64,000 bases of DNA from Candidatus Regiella endosymbiont of Tuberolachnus salignus (GCF_964020115.1 NZ_OZ026542.1:1550001-1614000); one strand, 5' to 3'; positions 22,410 to 34,035 are shown, numbered from the stretch's first letter. Notes: generated by a model not told the origin, from the sequence alone. Program-made: numbers and translations.

Positions 22410-23615
22410 TTAATCCTCTCGGGCAAAAAGAGCCTCAATAAAATCATCAGCCTTGAATAGCCGTAGATCTTCAATAGCTTCCCCCACACCAATGTAACGA
22501 ATGGGTATACCGAACTGATCGGCGATGGCAAAAATCACTCCACCTTTAGCGCTCCCATCAAGTTTAGTCAAGTTAATCCCAGTCAGCCCAACCGCTTCAT
22601 GAAATAATTTTGCTTGATTAACCGCATTTTGTCCGGTGCTTGCATCCAGTGTTAGCATAATTTCATGGGGCGCTTTCTCATCTATTTTTTTCATTACCCG
22701 GACTATCTTTTGTAGCTCAATCATCAGATCAGTTTTATTTTGTAAACGTCCCGCCGTATCAGCCAGCAGCACATCAATGTTACGTGCTTTAGCCGCTTGA
22801 AATGCATCGAAAATGACCGAAGCAGAATCGGCGCCAGTGTGTTGAGCAATGACCGGAATATTGTTACGTTCGCCCCATACTTGTAATTGTTCAACGGCAG
22901 CGGCACGAAAAGTGTCACCCGCAGCTAGCATGACGGATTTACCTTGTGCTTGAAACTGATAGGCCAATTTACCGATCGTGGTCGTTTTACCCACCCCGTT
23001 AACACCAACCATTAAGATAACACATGGATTTTTGCCATTAGTCTCTAGCGGTTTATCAACTTTAGCTAAAATTTCAGCCATGGTTTCTTTTAATTTTTCG
23101 TATAACACTTCAGCATCTTTGAGTTGTTTACGATTAGCATGCTCAGTCAAAGACTTGATAATTTTATGGGTTGTTTCTACGCCAATATCAGCAATGAGCA
23201 GCTTTTCTTCCAATTGCTCAAAAAAATCATCATCAATTTTCTTACCACGGAACAAGTTCAGCAGACCGAAACCAATGTTTTGTTTTGTTTTCAATAAACT
23301 TTTTTTTAGACGGGTAAAAAAATTCTCTTTATTTGGCTGTTTTTGTACGTTGCTATTTTCAACTATTGGTTTAGCTTTTTGTTCAAGGGTTTCGTTTAAC
23401 CTTGTTACTACAGCGGATTCAGTATGAGATTCAGCTAATTTTTCATGATCGGCTACAATGGGGCTGTTAGTTTTTTCATCATCTTGAGTAGATATGGTCG
23501 ATTTTTTATCACCGGCGCCAATCTTTTGAGATGGTTCGGTTGTTTGCTCTTTGCTCTGATGCTGATTTCCAAAGCTGAACCAAGAAAGAAGCCCCCGTTT
23601 TTTTTCTTTTGCCAT
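22410..23615 (-). CDS. ftsY: Signal recognition particle receptor FtsY
   Basis: SRP receptor GTPase that docks nascent membrane proteins at the inner membrane. It has 401 residues. The N-terminal A domain (about 1-95) is polar and acidic with repeats of Glu, Lys and Gln, shorter than in E. coli (497 total). The NG domain contains GVNGVGKTTTIGKL (G1), DTAGRLQNKTDLM (G3) and TKLDGSAKGG (G4). It heads the ftsYEX operon and is divergent from rsmD, as in E. coli. Confidence 0.97.
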   Translation of the reverse strand: MAKEKKRGLLSWFSFGNQHQSKEQTTEPSQKIGAGDKKSTISTQDDEKTNSPIVADHEKLAESHTESAVVTRLNETLEQKAKPIVENSNVQKQPNKENFFTRLKKSLLKTKQNIGFGLLNLFRGKKIDDDFFEQLEEKLLIADIGVETTHKIIKSLTEHANRKQLKDAEVLYEKLKETMAEILAKVDKPLETNGKNPCVILMVGVNGVGKTTTIGKLAYQFQAQGKSVMLAAGDTFRAAAVEQLQVWGERNNIPVIAQHTGADSASVIFDAFQAAKARNIDVLLADTAGRLQNKTDLMIELQKIVRVMKKIDEKAPHEIMLTLDASTGQNAVNQAKLFHEAVGLTGINLTKLDGSAKGGVIFAIADQFGIPIRYIGVGEAIEDLRLFKADDFIEALFARED

Positions 23616-23746
23616 TTACAACTACACTCCCAGCGATCAAATGATAATTTAGCTAAATTAAGGTTATAGCCTGGCAGTCTAACATTTTCCGTGTTAAAGC
23701 AACTAGAGCCTGATGACTGTTTTCATTGTTAACATTCCTTCGGTCA

Positions 23747-23861
23747 TATACCCTTCGTCTTTGAAGCCGTGTTGGCTGCGGGTGTTCGCCCTCATGGTAT
23801 GTCCACGCTCATCGCTCGCCCGCCCTGGCAGCCGAAGGCAACTTCAAAGGCGAAGGGTATA
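23747..23861 (+). repeat. Family A palindromic repeat (ftsY-rsmD spacer)
   Basis: Opens tatacccttcgtctttgaag and closes cttcaaaggcgaagggtata, with the central ctgcgggtgttcgccctcat segment; slightly shorter than the 125-bp copies. It is followed by a family C end (gagcctattcgaagtcttct) at 23878-23913. Confidence 0.85.
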
Positions 23862-23952
23862 AATGACGAGAATTTCTAGGAGCCTATTCGAAGTCTTCTT
23901 TAACGAAACTCAGATCAAGATCTAACGCGCCTTCAATGCGTTCCTGCTTCAT

Positions 23953-23979
23953 AAAAGCGGCTCAACTGAGCCGCATTTT
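23953..23979. terminator. Strong palindrome, possible bidirectional terminator
   Basis: AAAAGCGGCTCAACTGAGCC continuing GCATTTT: an 8-bp GC-rich stem flanked by A and T runs. It lies in the divergent ftsY-rsmD spacer, where a terminator is not needed for either gene. It may come from inserted DNA, since 24012-24040 resembles part of the tnpB remnant near 60770-60790. Confidence 0.5.
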
Positions 23980-24132
23980 AACATATCCTGCCCTATTACC
24001 CGGATTGAAGACTGAAGTTTTACGGCACATCGGATAAATTATAAATTGGCTTAATTTAAATCTTCTCTCCACACCTCATCCATAGCTAAAATGGATTCTT
24101 TACAAAATCTACTTTGTAATATTAACGCTAGA

Positions 24133-24711
24133 ATGATAAAAAAATCTCAACATCATACGCTCGGGCAAGTTCGTATTATTGGTGGTCAATGGCGGGGTCG
24201 TAAACTTCCCGTGCTCACTAGCCCCGGTTTACGCCCCACACCTGATCGAGTGCGAGAAACACTCTTTAATTGGTTGGATCCGATGATCCAAAATGCCCGC
24301 TGTCTAGACTGTTTTGCCGGCAGTGGAGCCTTAGGGTTAGAAGCTTTGTCGCGTTATGCAAAGTCAGCTACTTTGTTAGAATTAGAAAATAATGTTGCAC
24401 AACAATTAATAAATAATTTGGCTCTATTAAAAGCAGAAGATGGATGTGTGATCAATACCAACACTTTGAACTGGTTAGCGCAAACAGGCCAACCTTACGA
24501 TGTGATATTTTTAGATCCGCCCTTTCAGCAGGAATTGCTAACAAAAACAATTCATTTACTTGAAAAAAGAAACTGGTTAGCCGATGAAGCATGGATTTAT
24601 GTTGAAACTGCAGTAAAAGACACAAGGGTAGCTTTCCCTAGCCACTGGCAGCTACATCGGGAAAAAACCGCTGGGCAGATTGTTTACAGATTGTATATTC
24701 GTCGCACTTAA
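24133..24711 (+). CDS. rsmD: 16S rRNA (guanine-966-N2)-methyltransferase
   Basis: Methylates G966 of 16S rRNA using S-adenosylmethionine. The start at 24133 (MIKKSQHHTLGQVRIIGGQW) fits the family; an in-frame ATG at 24091 would add 14 unmatched residues. It has 192 residues. SAM-binding LDCFAGSGALGLEALSR and the N2-methylase motif DPPF are present. Divergent from ftsY and followed by yhhL, as in E. coli. Confidence 0.95.
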   Translation: MIKKSQHHTLGQVRIIGGQWRGRKLPVLTSPGLRPTPDRVRETLFNWLDPMIQNARCLDCFAGSGALGLEALSRYAKSATLLELENNVAQQLINNLALLKAEDGCVINTNTLNWLAQTGQPYDVIFLDPPFQQELLTKTIHLLEKRNWLADEAWIYVETAVKDTRVAFPSHWQLHREKTAGQIVYRLYIRRT

Positions 24712-24727
24712 AACAGGAGTAAATAAA

Positions 24728-25000
24728 ATGTGGCTTAATCTTGGTCGATTATGCATGCTAGGCATATGGAGTTTCTTACTGCTTAACCTTTTTCACCCAC
24801 TTCCTAAACCTTTACAGTATTTTATCAATGTAGCTATGATATTGATGGTCTTAGTGCATGGATTACAATTGGCACTGCTTAAATCAACACAGCCAAAAGA
24901 TCAGCCCATTAGCAAATGGCAACAGGCTAAAATTTTTATATTTGGCATTTTTGAATTTTTAATATGGCAAAAAAAACAACCCTCACCAGAGCAAAAATAA
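24728..25000 (+). CDS. yhhL: DUF1145 family inner membrane protein YhhL
   Basis: 90 residues from an ATG at 24728 with AGGAG nine bases upstream. Two hydrophobic helices (RLCMLGIWSFLLLNLFHPLP and YFINVAMILMVLVHGLQLAL) and a C-terminal FGIFEFLIWQKKQ match E. coli YhhL. The function is unknown. It starts 17 bp after rsmD, so the two are probably cotranscribed. Confidence 0.9.
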   Translation: MWLNLGRLCMLGIWSFLLLNLFHPLPKPLQYFINVAMILMVLVHGLQLALLKSTQPKDQPISKWQQAKIFIFGIFEFLIWQKKQPSPEQK

Positions 25001-25018
25001 CGACTTTTTCCATTAGAG

Positions 25019-26515
25019 TTATTCGGAAGTCTCTTGTGCTTTATTGCTTAACCACGTACTAATCCGTTGTTTTTGCATATCATCAAGATACATACCCAAT
25101 TTAGTACGGCGCCAAATCACATCGTCAAGTTTAACCACCCATTCTTTTTCTATTAAATAACATAGCTCAGCTTCATACAGATCATGACCAAAATGTTCGC
25201 CTAAATCAGCAAGGCTATACGCATTGTTTAAGATCAATTCACTATGACTACCATAGGTACTGGTATAACGATATGCTAATGTTTCTGGTAACCAATTGAA
25301 ACGAGAATGTAATTTCATAGCATAACTCTTTCGATCGCCTTCAATATTACCCCCTGGTAATTCAGCATACTTAGTCCAGGCTGAACCCATTTTAGGGTAA
25401 TAGCGGCGCAGTTTTTCCAATGAATGTTCTGCCAATTTACGATAAGTCGTCAGCTTACCACCAAATACTGATAGCAGTGGGAGACATCCTCCTTCATCAG
25501 CAATATCCAGAGTATAATCACGTGTAATAGCTTGAGGTGAATCAGATTCATCGTCACATAAGGGACGAACACCAGAATAAGTCCAGACGATATCAGCACG
25601 TCCCAATTGTTTGATAAAATGATGGTTATAGACATTTAATAAATAGTCGATTTCATGATCATCAATCGCGACTTCTTTAGCATCTCCATGATACTCCACA
25701 TCCGTAGTACCGATGATTGAGTATTTATCCAACCACGGAATAACAAAGACTATTCTATTGTCTTCGTTTTGCAGAATATAAGCTTCGGATTGCTCATGAA
25801 CACGTGGCAGCACAATGTGACTACCTTTAATCAGTCGAATACCATAAGGCGATTTTAACGCTAGAGCATCATCAAAAAATTGTTTTATCCAAGGACCGGT
25901 CGCATTAACAAGGCCTTTAGCATACCAGGTACGACTTTTACCACTTTTTTCGTCCATGGCTTCGACTTTCCACAGACCTTGTTCACGCCGTGCACAGGTG
26001 ACTCTCGTCTGAGTACGGACTTCTCCATGATGTTTTACTACTGTTTGAGCATTAAGTACCACTAAGCGCGCATCATCAACCCAACAGTCGGAATATTCGA
26101 ATCCGCGTACCAGTTCTGGTTTCAGTACTGATTCTGAGCCAAACCGCAGACTCTTACTGGCCGGTAAGCTAGAACGTTTACCTAAATGATCATAGAGGAA
26201 TAGACCAGCACGTATCATCCAGGCTGGACGTAGATGGGCTTGATGTGGTAAACGAAAACGCATTGGAGAAACGATATGAGGTGCTAATTTCAATAATATT
26301 TCACGTTCCGCTAGTGCTTCACTGACTAGACGAAATTCATAATGTTCTAAATAACGTAAACCACCATGAATAAGTTTAGAACTAGCAGAAGAGGTAGCAC
26401 AAGCTAAGTCTTGCGCTTCAAGTAACAGTACTGACAGACCCCGCCCAGCAGCGTCAGCAGCGATACCTGCTCCGTTGATGCCCCCACCTATCACGATCAA
26501 GTCTTTGCTTTCCAC
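25019..26515 (-). CDS. glpD: Aerobic glycerol-3-phosphate dehydrogenase
   Basis: Membrane-associated FAD enzyme that oxidises glycerol-3-phosphate to dihydroxyacetone phosphate and passes electrons to ubiquinone. The GTG start at 26515 (protein VESKDLIVIGGGINGAGIAA) is chosen because GGAGGAAG lies just upstream and the family starts there; 498 residues (E. coli 501). The FAD-binding GGGINGAGIAADAAGRG and the SGVRPLCDDESDSPQAITRD active-site region are intact. It is convergent with yhhL, with only 18 bp between the stops. Confidence 0.97.
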   Translation of the reverse strand: MESKDLIVIGGGINGAGIAADAAGRGLSVLLLEAQDLACATSSASSKLIHGGLRYLEHYEFRLVSEALAEREILLKLAPHIVSPMRFRLPHQAHLRPAWMIRAGLFLYDHLGKRSSLPASKSLRFGSESVLKPELVRGFEYSDCWVDDARLVVLNAQTVVKHHGEVRTQTRVTCARREQGLWKVEAMDEKSGKSRTWYAKGLVNATGPWIKQFFDDALALKSPYGIRLIKGSHIVLPRVHEQSEAYILQNEDNRIVFVIPWLDKYSIIGTTDVEYHGDAKEVAIDDHEIDYLLNVYNHHFIKQLGRADIVWTYSGVRPLCDDESDSPQAITRDYTLDIADEGGCLPLLSVFGGKLTTYRKLAEHSLEKLRRYYPKMGSAWTKYAELPGGNIEGDRKSYAMKLHSRFNWLPETLAYRYTSTYGSHSELILNNAYSLADLGEHFGHDLYEAELCYLIEKEWVVKLDDVIWRRTKLGMYLDDMQKQRISTWLSNKAQETSE

Positions 26516-26669
26516 GTTATCTTCCTCCAGATGTTCAAAACAGTTCGTTAATGTCAGCTCACTTTCATTTAGTGTAAACAAAAATCAACAGACAAACCAA
26601 AAAATCACCCAGATAAGTGGTTATACACGATATTAATGTTCTTTGTGTTTGACTTCAGAAGATAAGGCG

Positions 26670-27050
26670 CTAGCCGTTATCGATAGTAATATTCTTTAAA
26701 TACCTTTTACTCCAAGCATCAAAACCACCTTCAATGCTATAGGTTTCAGTAAAACCTTGCTCCAATAAATATTGAGCTACTTTCTTACTGCTATTGCCAT
26801 GGTAGCACATCACCATCAACAGCTCGGTAAAGTCTGTCTGTTGGAGAAAACTTGACAAATTGTCATTCGTTAGATGGATTGCCCTAGGTATGTGGTTTGA
26901 GATATAACTTCGTGAATCACGGATATCAACGAGTAATCCATCATTTTTTATCCAATACGAATAGGCCTGTTCAACACTGATTATTTTAAACTTTTTTATA
27001 TTTTGACTGTTTTTTATGAATGAATTGGCTTGCTTGACATTCTTCTCCAC
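26670..27050 (-). CDS. glpE: Thiosulfate sulfurtransferase GlpE
   Basis: Single-domain rhodanese that transfers sulfane sulfur from thiosulfate. It has 126 residues as drawn (E. coli 108). The extra N-terminal part (MEKNVKQANSFIKNSQNIKK) has no counterpart, and a downstream start is possible. The active-site loop VMCYHGNSSKKVAQYLLEQG carries the catalytic Cys, and VDIRDSRSYISNHIPRAIHL is the rhodanese signature. Here it lies upstream of glpD on the same strand; in E. coli glpEGR is divergent from glpD. glpG and glpR are absent. Confidence 0.93.
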   Translation of the reverse strand: MEKNVKQANSFIKNSQNIKKFKIISVEQAYSYWIKNDGLLVDIRDSRSYISNHIPRAIHLTNDNLSSFLQQTDFTELLMVMCYHGNSSKKVAQYLLEQGFTETYSIEGGFDAWSKRYLKNITIDNG

Positions 27051-27127
27051 TGAAATTCACCTGAGTAACAGAATCATCTTTTTTACCTTGTATCCTACAG
27101 TAAAATAAATTTTTTCATCGTGGGTTC

Positions 27128-27850
27128 TTAATTTTGTTGCTTAGTAGGAGCAATAGCAATTTCACGAATACAGACACCTTGGGGCAATTGGTAACAAAAA
27201 ACGACAGCTTTTGCTACATCCTGGGCTGAAATTACACCGCCAATGCTCGATTTCCACTCAGCATAACCCTGTTTAATATCCTGTTGAGATGTATGCTCTA
27301 GCAACTCTGTTTCCGCCGCACCTGGTGAAACAGTTATCACCCTTACATTGTAAGGTGCCACCTCCCAGCGTACGGTTTCACTGATACCATGTACCGCAAA
27401 TTTAGTACCAGAATAAGCAGCATGATGTTCAAATGTTTTCCTCCCCGCAAGAGAGCTGATGTTGATTATTGTCCCTGATTGATTCTTTTTCATTTTTTTC
27501 AGAACGAGTTGCATCCCATGTAATAATCCCAATACATTGGTTGAAAACATATTTTTCCATTCTTCCGGGTTTTGTTGCTCTATATTTCCAAGCAACATGA
27601 CACCTGCGTTGTTAACCAAACAATCCACATCACCAAATTGAGACTCTGCGTCTTTAATAGCTTGTTCAAAACTACCAGGATCCGTTATGTCTACTTGGCG
27701 ACAAAGCGTTTGTGGCAACTCCAGCGCCTTAAGACGTTCAATGCGACGAGCGAGAAGTAAAAGAGGGTATTCTAATTCGCTTAATTGTTTAGCAATTTCA
27801 GCACCGAATCCAGAGCTTGCACCAGTAATAACCACTAATTTCTTTTCCAT
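27128..27850 (-). CDS. Short-chain dehydrogenase/reductase
   Basis: NAD(P)-dependent oxidoreductase of the classical SDR family, about 240 residues from MEKKLVVITGASSGFGAEIA. It has the cofactor motif TGASSGFG, NNAG (LVNNAGVMLLGNIE), catalytic Ser in NISSLAGR and YxxxK in AAYSGTKFAVHG. It resembles the YdfG-like dehydrogenases of hydroxy acids, but the substrate cannot be read from sequence. A start four codons upstream is also possible. Confidence 0.85.
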   Translation of the reverse strand: MEKKLVVITGASSGFGAEIAKQLSELEYPLLLLARRIERLKALELPQTLCRQVDITDPGSFEQAIKDAESQFGDVDCLVNNAGVMLLGNIEQQNPEEWKNMFSTNVLGLLHGMQLVLKKMKKNQSGTIINISSLAGRKTFEHHAAYSGTKFAVHGISETVRWEVAPYNVRVITVSPGAAETELLEHTSQQDIKQGYAEWKSSIGGVISAQDVAKAVVFCYQLPQGVCIREIAIAPTKQQN

Positions 27851-28017
27851 TAAAAACCTCATTACTCGCTATAAAATCTGGTAGAGAATAACCGGATTAA
27901 AGATTCTCTATAACATATCGTTTCAACTACCTTTGATGACGCTCTCCACCATACCAACACTTTATTTTAGATTCCCATCTAATTGCTTCTTCACTATATA
28001 GAGTATAGTTACAGTAA

Positions 28018-28182
28018 GGAAAAATAATCCATTAAAAACAAATAAATAAAATATTCTTGCTTATATAATAGGCAACAAAGCACGACAAAACACAACTTTT
28101 CAGTCATTATTTATCAATAAGTTACCCATTCATTTCGACCTGTTATTTGTGCCATTGTACGTCAATATTATCCTGTGTTTTC
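28018..28182 (+). repeat. Family F repeat
   Basis: Shares cttatataataggc, atttatcaataagttaccca and atttcgacctgttatttgtg with 58370-58541, where the same order and spacing occur. At 58 kb it continues into the IS200/IS605-like end, so family F may be the interior edge of that element. It lies in the spacer before the first protease. Confidence 0.7.
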
Positions 28183-28305
28183 ATTTCCACCCAACAGTGA
28201 TCGCTGATTTTACGCATAGTGAATGCAGCTGGCTCTCCTTCTGCTAGTCTTTTTATTTGATGCCAAATAAGAACTAGACTCATCTCAGTACAAAAACCAG
28301 TTTTG

Positions 28306-28392
28306 ATGAGTTTGCTTACTGTCGTAGTTGGAGCGGCGGTGATCGTCGATGTAGAAAGTGATCAAGCAGATATAGCGGGAGCTGTGTCATAA
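28306..28392 (+). CDS. Hypothetical 28-residue peptide upstream of the protease
   Basis: ATG MSLLTVVVGAAVIVDVESDQ then ADIAGAVS-stop; the stop overlaps the ribosome-binding region of the next gene. Its final 12 codons overlap sequence duplicated before the second protease (agcgggagctgtgtcataaa). It could be a leader peptide, the tail of a lost gene, or chance. No function proposed. Confidence 0.25.
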   Translation: MSLLTVVVGAAVIVDVESDQADIAGAVS

Positions 28393-28408
28393 AAGGAGTG
28401 TCATCATC

Positions 28409-30274
28409 GTGGATAGAACTAATGTAATGAATACTATGGAAGAGCCGGATAACACGATATCCGATGTAGGTTTAACAACATCTACAGAGCAAAAGCTGGC
28501 GATACGGCAGTCTGTTGCTGATGAAGAGCTAGCAATACAACTCATACAGTACATGATAGAAATGGAATTAATCATGAATAGAACTAATTCAATGAATACT
28601 ATGGAAGAACCGGGTAACAGGATATCCGATGTAGGTTTAACAACGTCCACAGAGCAAAAACAGGCGATACCGCAGTCTGTGCTTGATGAAGAACTGGCAA
28701 CACAACTCATACATAAAATGATAGCAGCACAAGTCATCGCTGGATTACAGCCGGATAAACTGGCGGATAAAGAAGAGGAACTGACCTTTCGCTATCTCGC
28801 ACCTCGTTATCATGATGTCGTACAGCAAATCAAAAAACCGATATTCCATACGGGATTGACCACCTTTAACGTGCTACAACGCGAGATAACCCAGTCTGTT
28901 CTTGATGAAATTGCAGAGAAAACCGGTCTGGAGTTCCGCCAAGTTGAAGGTGATGAACCCGCTGATCTGGTCTTTGGTAATTTCCATGCTCCAACGAATA
29001 GCCTTGGCGGTTTTGTTAATTTAACCACTGTCCCTTATGAAAGCAGCGAAATCTGGGTGAATGCCAGGCCGGAGTCCCTCCGAGCTCCAGAGATGTTTAA
29101 ATATATTCTTGTTCATGAAATGGGGCATGCGCTTGGGTTGAATCACAGCCTTAGCCTGAATCCTGGCACGGTAATGTCGTATAACCGGAGCCCGAGAGGG
29201 TTACAGGTTGCTGATTTTTTGGCTTTATGGAGTCTGCATGGTCGCGACAGCAATCCGCAATCAGAGGAACGAATAAGGGCAGGGGAACAGGCCAGGGCAA
29301 AGATGTGGGTAAGGATAAGGGAAGAAATAATGCCAGGAGGCTATTGGGACAACTATTGGGCAAAGTTATTTTTGAGTGCGAGGTTTACCGATATTGCTTA
29401 CGTTGCTATTGATGAAATACACAGCATGCTATACGTTGATGTATACGGTGGAGCAACAGGGATCCATGATTATTTCAAGGATAAAACCTATGCGGAGATC
29501 AGGATCAGGAATAATGAAGGCAAGGTTATTTTTGAAAAAGAAATAAAAGGCACAGAGATGGTGTCTTCACGTGAAGATATCCCATTTACTGAAGGCTATC
29601 AACTGGAAATTTATCATGCTGAGGCAGAAACCGGTTTAATGCCAACCTCAGGTGTCCTGGATGGATCAGTGCCCAATGCCAAAACAAACCGTTTCGTCAT
29701 GACAAAAACCGGGCTGAAAAGGCTAATACCGGCTCATCAGGTGACCCTGCTGGACAGGAATAATTATGCATTTGCTTCCCTTTCTGTGGATGCCGTTGCC
29801 AGGCAGCTGGAGATTGATATCAGTAAACCCCTGGTGGATGAGCATGCTCAGGACTCCGTTTACGCAAGCATTAAAGTGATCAATAAAAAAGGCCGGGTGT
29901 TTTTTAAAAAAGAGATCAAAGGCAGTGATACCGGCATGTTACGTACCCGGGTTTTGTTTTCTGAGGGCGATAAACTGGAGATATATCATGCGCAGGCAGA
30001 AGAATGCTTAAAAATTTTCTCTTCTGGTGTCAAGGTTGATGTTGCCGTAGCTGCAAAAACCACGACCTTTATCATGACACCGAGAGGTCTGGAAAAATGT
30101 CTGTTTTCACCTCAGCCAACACAGGGTGACACAACAGATAAGATGGCTCAGGCCATGTCTGGTTTTACTCCTCCCCCTTTAGGCGCCGTTTCCTGTCAGC
30201 AAGATAACAGGCTAACGCCATCCGAATTCTTCAGTGCTTTGGTCAGCGCAGGGTCATACAACGGCTTTTGGTAG
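28409..30274 (+). CDS. Metzincin zinc protease with two mucin-binding-like modules
   Basis: 621 residues from a GTG with GGAGTG upstream; the paralogue at 30376 has ATG at the same place. The N-terminus holds two tandem copies (about 1-55 and 56-110) of a segment with NTMEEP and ISDVGLTTSTEQK. Then comes a matrixin/M10-type domain with HEMGHALGLNH (from about residue 236) and a Met-turn VMSYN. Two modules of about 130 residues follow (starting near 325 and 450), with FTDIAYVAIDEIHSMLYVDV, YAEIRIRNNEGKVIFEKEI, EGYQLEIYHAEAE and LEIYHAQAEE. They resemble the mucin/carbohydrate-binding module of enhancins. No Sec signal is visible. Likely role: cleaving host mucins or matrix (inference). Confidence 0.75.
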   Translation: MDRTNVMNTMEEPDNTISDVGLTTSTEQKLAIRQSVADEELAIQLIQYMIEMELIMNRTNSMNTMEEPGNRISDVGLTTSTEQKQAIPQSVLDEELATQLIHKMIAAQVIAGLQPDKLADKEEELTFRYLAPRYHDVVQQIKKPIFHTGLTTFNVLQREITQSVLDEIAEKTGLEFRQVEGDEPADLVFGNFHAPTNSLGGFVNLTTVPYESSEIWVNARPESLRAPEMFKYILVHEMGHALGLNHSLSLNPGTVMSYNRSPRGLQVADFLALWSLHGRDSNPQSEERIRAGEQARAKMWVRIREEIMPGGYWDNYWAKLFLSARFTDIAYVAIDEIHSMLYVDVYGGATGIHDYFKDKTYAEIRIRNNEGKVIFEKEIKGTEMVSSREDIPFTEGYQLEIYHAEAETGLMPTSGVLDGSVPNAKTNRFVMTKTGLKRLIPAHQVTLLDRNNYAFASLSVDAVARQLEIDISKPLVDEHAQDSVYASIKVINKKGRVFFKKEIKGSDTGMLRTRVLFSEGDKLEIYHAQAEECLKIFSSGVKVDVAVAAKTTTFIMTPRGLEKCLFSPQPTQGDTTDKMAQAMSGFTPPPLGAVSCQQDNRLTPSEFFSALVSAGSYNGFW

Positions 30275-30375
30275 CATGGAAACTAACCCAAACCCCAGGA
30301 CGAGAGAGTGAACATTTTTTGTATAATAAATAGGTTACATAGCGGGAGCTGTGTCATAAAAGGAGTGTCATCATC

Positions 30376-31702
30376 ATGGATAGAACCAATTTAATCAATA
30401 CCGTGGAAGAACCGGATAACAGGATATCCGATGTAGATTTAACAACGTCCACAGAGCAAAAACAGGTGATACCGCAGTCTGTTGTTGATGAAGAGCTAGC
30501 AACACAACTCATACAGTACCTGATAGAAGCACAAGTCATCCCTGGATTACAGCCAGATAAACTGGCGGATAAAGAAAAGGAACTGACCTTTCACTATCTT
30601 ACCCCCCGTTATCATGATGTTGTCATACGGCAAAACAAAAAGCCGTCGGTATCGGGTTTGACCACCTTTACCGCACTACAACGAGAGATAACCCAGTCTG
30701 TTCTTAATGAAATTGCAGAGAAAACCGGTCTGGAGTTCCGCCAGGTTGAGGATGATGAACTCGCTGATCTGGTCTTTGGTAATTTCCATCTTTCAACGGG
30801 TACCCTTCTCGGTTTTGTTAATTTCGATGCTGCAACGAGTAGCCTTCTCGGTTTTGTTGATTCCACTACTGTCCCTTCTAAAAGCAACGAAATCTGGATG
30901 AATACCAGGCGGAAGGCTCGCCTAGCTCCAGAGTATTTTAAATTTTTTCTTGTTCATGAAATCGGGCATGCGCTTAGACTGGATCACAGCGATGACCTGA
31001 AGGATCCTCGCACGATAATGTCGTATAACCCGGGTTCGACGGGATTACAGATTGCTGATTTTTTGGCTTTATGGAGTCTGCATGGTCGTGACAGCAATCC
31101 GCAGTCAGAGGAACGAATAAGGGCTGGGGAACAAGCCAGGGCAAAGATGTGGGCAAGGATAAAGGAAGGGATAACGCCAGGAAGCTATTGGAAAAAGTCA
31201 CTTTTACGTGCGGGGGATACCGATATTGCTCTCGTTTCTATTGATAAAGTACACAGCATGCTATGTGTTGATGTGTTCGATGAAGCAACAGAGGCAGATG
31301 ATTATTTCAGAGATAAAACCTATGCTGAGATTAGAATCAAAAATCATGCAGGCAAGATTATTTTTGAAAAAAAAATAAAAAGCACAGGTAGGGTGTCTCC
31401 ACGTGAAGAGATCCCATTTACTGAGGGCTATCAACTGGAAATTTATCATGCTGAGGCAGAAACCAGTTTACTGTTCGCCTCAGATATCCAGGGTGCATCG
31501 GTGCCCAATGCCAAAACAAACCGTTTTGTCATGACAAAAACCGGGCTGAAAAGGCTAATACCGGCTCATCAAATGACCCTGCTGGACAGAAATAATTATG
31601 CATTTGCTTCTCTTTCTGTGGATGCCGTTGCCAGGCAGCTGGAGATTGATATCAGTAAACCCCTGGTGGATGAGCATGCTCAGGACTCCGTTTATGCAAG
31701 CA
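30376..31702 (+). pseudogene. Second metzincin/mucin-binding protease, 5' part, cut by IS21
   Basis: Tandem paralogue of the gene at 28409, with a duplicated upstream segment (agcgggagctgtgtcataaa and ggagtgtcatcatc). It has a single N-terminal NTVEEPDN segment, the zinc motif HEIGHALRLDH (from about residue 194), IMSYN, the first binding module, and the start of the second up to DSVYAS. There an IS21-family element begins; the frame runs a few codons into it and stops at 31743. The missing C-terminal part lies at 50684-51091 on the other strand. Confidence 0.88.
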
Positions 31703-31790
31703 TGTCAGCGCTAATGATAAAAGACCGTAAATTGCTAATTTAATTTGTCCACTCAAGCCAGAATGCAGTTTCCTTTGTGGTGACAAAGCC

Positions 31791-33778
<1,988 letters not shown>

Positions 33779-33834
33779 CAAAAACTGGACATTTTAAAGT
33801 AGCAAAAAGTGGTCAATCTAAAGTAGCGTTGACA

Positions 33835-34023
33835 CACTGTAATAAATCAAGCTTGGTAGCCAAGCAACAGCAGAAAATTACTCAAAAAAAGCAAAAGGTA
33901 ATAGAACGGCAACATCAATTAGCTGTTGCTGAACAAACGGATGATACTGATAATATACTCAAAAAACGGAAAAAATTAAGTAAGGCAGAAGAAGAGCTAA
34001 GCGCTCATTCAAAAGCGCCTTAG
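33835..34023 (+). pseudogene. yqjC: DUF1090 protein YqjC, C-terminal half separated by IS21
   Basis: Reads CNKSSLVAKQQQKITQKKQK then VIERQHQLAVAEQTDDTDNI and KKRKKLSKAEEEL, the coiled-coil C-terminus of DUF1090. It has no start of its own. Joined to the half at 53224-53417 through the CACTG duplication it restores ITAHC-NKSS in frame. DUF1090 proteins are small periplasmic proteins of unknown function, next to yqjA-mzrA in E. coli. Confidence 0.9.
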
Positions 34024-34035
34024 CGAAGCTAATAT

